DNA of 64,000 nucleotides. Origin: Cotesia glomerata (lineage: Eukaryota; Arthropoda; Insecta; Hymenoptera; Braconidae). Below are positions 63,101 through 64,000 of the stretch, piece after piece. Location of the stretch: the NCBI RefSeq assembly GCF_020080835.1, contig NC_058158.1, positions 30,212,305 to 30,276,304 on the forward strand, written 5' to 3'. A program made the translations under genes and the position numbers. Under the pieces are notes generated by a model. It did no database searches, was not told the origin of the DNA, and saw nothing but the letters and a program-made list of their open reading frames with translations. Position 1 is the first letter of the stretch, and each line of letters begins with the position of its first letter.

Positions 63101-63989
63101 ATCAATTTAAAAACAATGCTATAATAAATATCATAGCCCAAGCGGCACAAATTTTTTTTTGTTTATGTTTTATTAAATTTAAGTTAACGATTATTAGGTC
63201 AAACTTAAGAGCAAATCGATTAATAAAGAAAATTAAAACTACCAAAGGTTATATATATAATAGCCCGAAAAATAGGATCGCTAATCTAGTCAATGATAAT
63301 TGCTCAAACCTCGAATTATTCGACACTTCGATCACATCGTTTGTATCATCGGTTAAAAGACTGCTTCTAACCAATAACCATTAGCTTCTTAAATAGTGCA
63401 ATTTCATTTAATCTTGTAATAACTGCACTTAGAGATATTTTTTTTATAATTCTAATAATTTAAACTTATAAAGTAAATGAAATTGATTTAATTCAATTTA
63501 ATTGAAATTTAATTCTATTGAAATAATACTTTTTTGACTTTATTATTATTTTTTTTTTTTTTCACCTATAACTAAATTTAATTGATGTAACTCTAATGTA
63601 TAGAGCTGATTGGCGTTTGAATAAATAAATAAATAAATAAATTTAAGTTAACGATTATTAATTTTTTAACTTCTTGTTGAGTGAAATCTATCAAAAAGTC
63701 AACATTTTTTTTGTAACGCTTGGGAGCTATTCAATTTTATATTGGTTGAAAATATGATTACCTTGAGAGTGTCGAAATAAAAAATTTTAACTGTAGAATC
63801 TAAAAGTGAAACTGCTATGTACTTGTTATTGGGCGTGATTTTTACACACAGTACACCTTCTTCTAAATTTAATGTATTTGAGTGGATCAATGACAATACT
63901 TTGCATTTTGTTTCTTTTGTTGTATCATCTATGAGTTCAAAATTCCAAAACTTAACAGTTTTATCAAGCCCGCCGCTGGCAATCCCTTT
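60200..63989 (-). CDS. WDR3: WDR3 / UTP12, SSU processome WD-repeat protein, C-terminal half (5' part outside window)
   Basis: Six exons read leftward: 63,989-63,762, 63,067-62,798, 62,692-62,450, 62,367-62,201, 60,672-60,450 and 60,364-60,200 (TGA at 60,200-60,202). All are bounded by GT-AG with agreeing phases and encode 431 residues. An acceptor at 63,990-63,991 shows that more exons lie to the right. WDR3 is part of the U3 snoRNP/UTP-B complex for 18S rRNA maturation in the nucleolus. Visible blades include GLDKTVKFWNFE, SLLDSTVKIFYFD, YGHKLPVLCMDISSDSTLIA, SADRNIKIWGMDFGDC and CSKDGKVKEWDAD, nearly identical to human. The Utp12 helical domain follows (DEYLLETFKRIRASDMEETL, then ILEEVRDLAMSKITKLRDTV), with a lysine-rich tail. 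The intron at 60,673-62,200 is enlarged by a 932-bp element. Confidence 0.95.
61087..62018. mobile_element. 932-bp TIR element with five CAGGGGACTGA motifs, in a WDR3 intron
   Basis: The left end GGGTGATTCTCTATAAGGAC (61,088) and the reverse complement of the right end (GGGTGATTCTCTGTAAGGAT) match over about 20 bases. TATA lies on both sides (61,083-61,086 and 62,019-62,022). Inside, CAGGGGACTGA occurs five times in the same orientation at 61,268, 61,283, 61,441, 61,625 and 61,826, and GGGAC variants such as CTGGGACAG add more. No protein is encoded. It lies between the fourth and fifth WDR3 exons seen here. Confidence 0.75.
63197..63660 (+). mobile_element. short retroposon with (AATA)n tail and about 20-bp target duplication, in a WDR3 intron
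   Basis: TTTAAGTTAACGATTATTA occurs immediately before the insert (ending 63,196) and again after it (ending 63,660). The insert ends GGCGTTTGAATAAATAAATA, an (AATA)n tail running straight into the second copy. A long target duplication plus a 3' simple-repeat tail is the hallmark of target-primed reverse transcription. The roughly 440-bp body has no frame, so it is a 5'-truncated LINE or a SINE. It is oriented plus, antisense to WDR3. Confidence 0.75.
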
Positions 63990-64000
63990 CTGTAATAGAA

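Noticed and set aside
1..64000. CRISPR array, bacterial operons or viral genome segment
   Set aside because: All clear genes are intron-containing animal genes; no spacer-repeat arrays or viral structural genes were seen.

Overview
The window looks like nuclear DNA from an insect, most likely a hymenopteran and possibly a parasitoid wasp. The grounds are AT-rich intergenic DNA, small genes with short GT-AG introns, single-copy animal genes, and many small terminal-inverted-repeat elements. The order-level assignment is inference. No rRNA, tRNA, CRISPR array or bacterial-type operon was seen.

Layout. Bases 1-31,800 are gene-poor and hold mostly transposon remains. These include foldback MITEs, an element with AACTTCCCGCT ends, a degenerate non-LTR retrotransposon tail, a 951-bp LTR-like insertion inside an older repeat, and a TTAA-flanked transposon with a broken transposase that itself carries a nested TA-flanked element. 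Bases 31,829-40,922 hold two tandem minus-strand genes of the TTC25/ODAD4 (outer dynein arm docking) family. Head-to-head with the second is a plus-strand gene (41,637-46,165) for a protein with repeated MATH/TRAF-like domains. Its open frame continues for 168 codons beyond an in-frame UGA, which is the most interesting signal in the window. An AT-rich stretch of about 6.6 kb follows. Then come a riboflavin transporter of the SLC52A family (53,311-55,255, +), FBXW9 (56,184-59,671, +) and, convergent with it, the C-terminal half of WDR3/UTP12 (60,200-63,989, -), whose 5' part lies beyond the right edge.

The genes do not form one pathway. The two ODAD4-like proteins belong to motile cilia or sperm axonemes, WDR3 to 18S rRNA processing, FBXW9 to SCF-type ubiquitin ligases, and SLC52A to vitamin B2 uptake. 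Coding exons were joined by hand from frame continuity and splice signals. All five complete gene models close with an intact reading frame: 588, 622, 484 (or 653 with readthrough), 442 and 416 residues. Mobile-element boundaries were set by matching inverted repeats and target-site duplications by eye.
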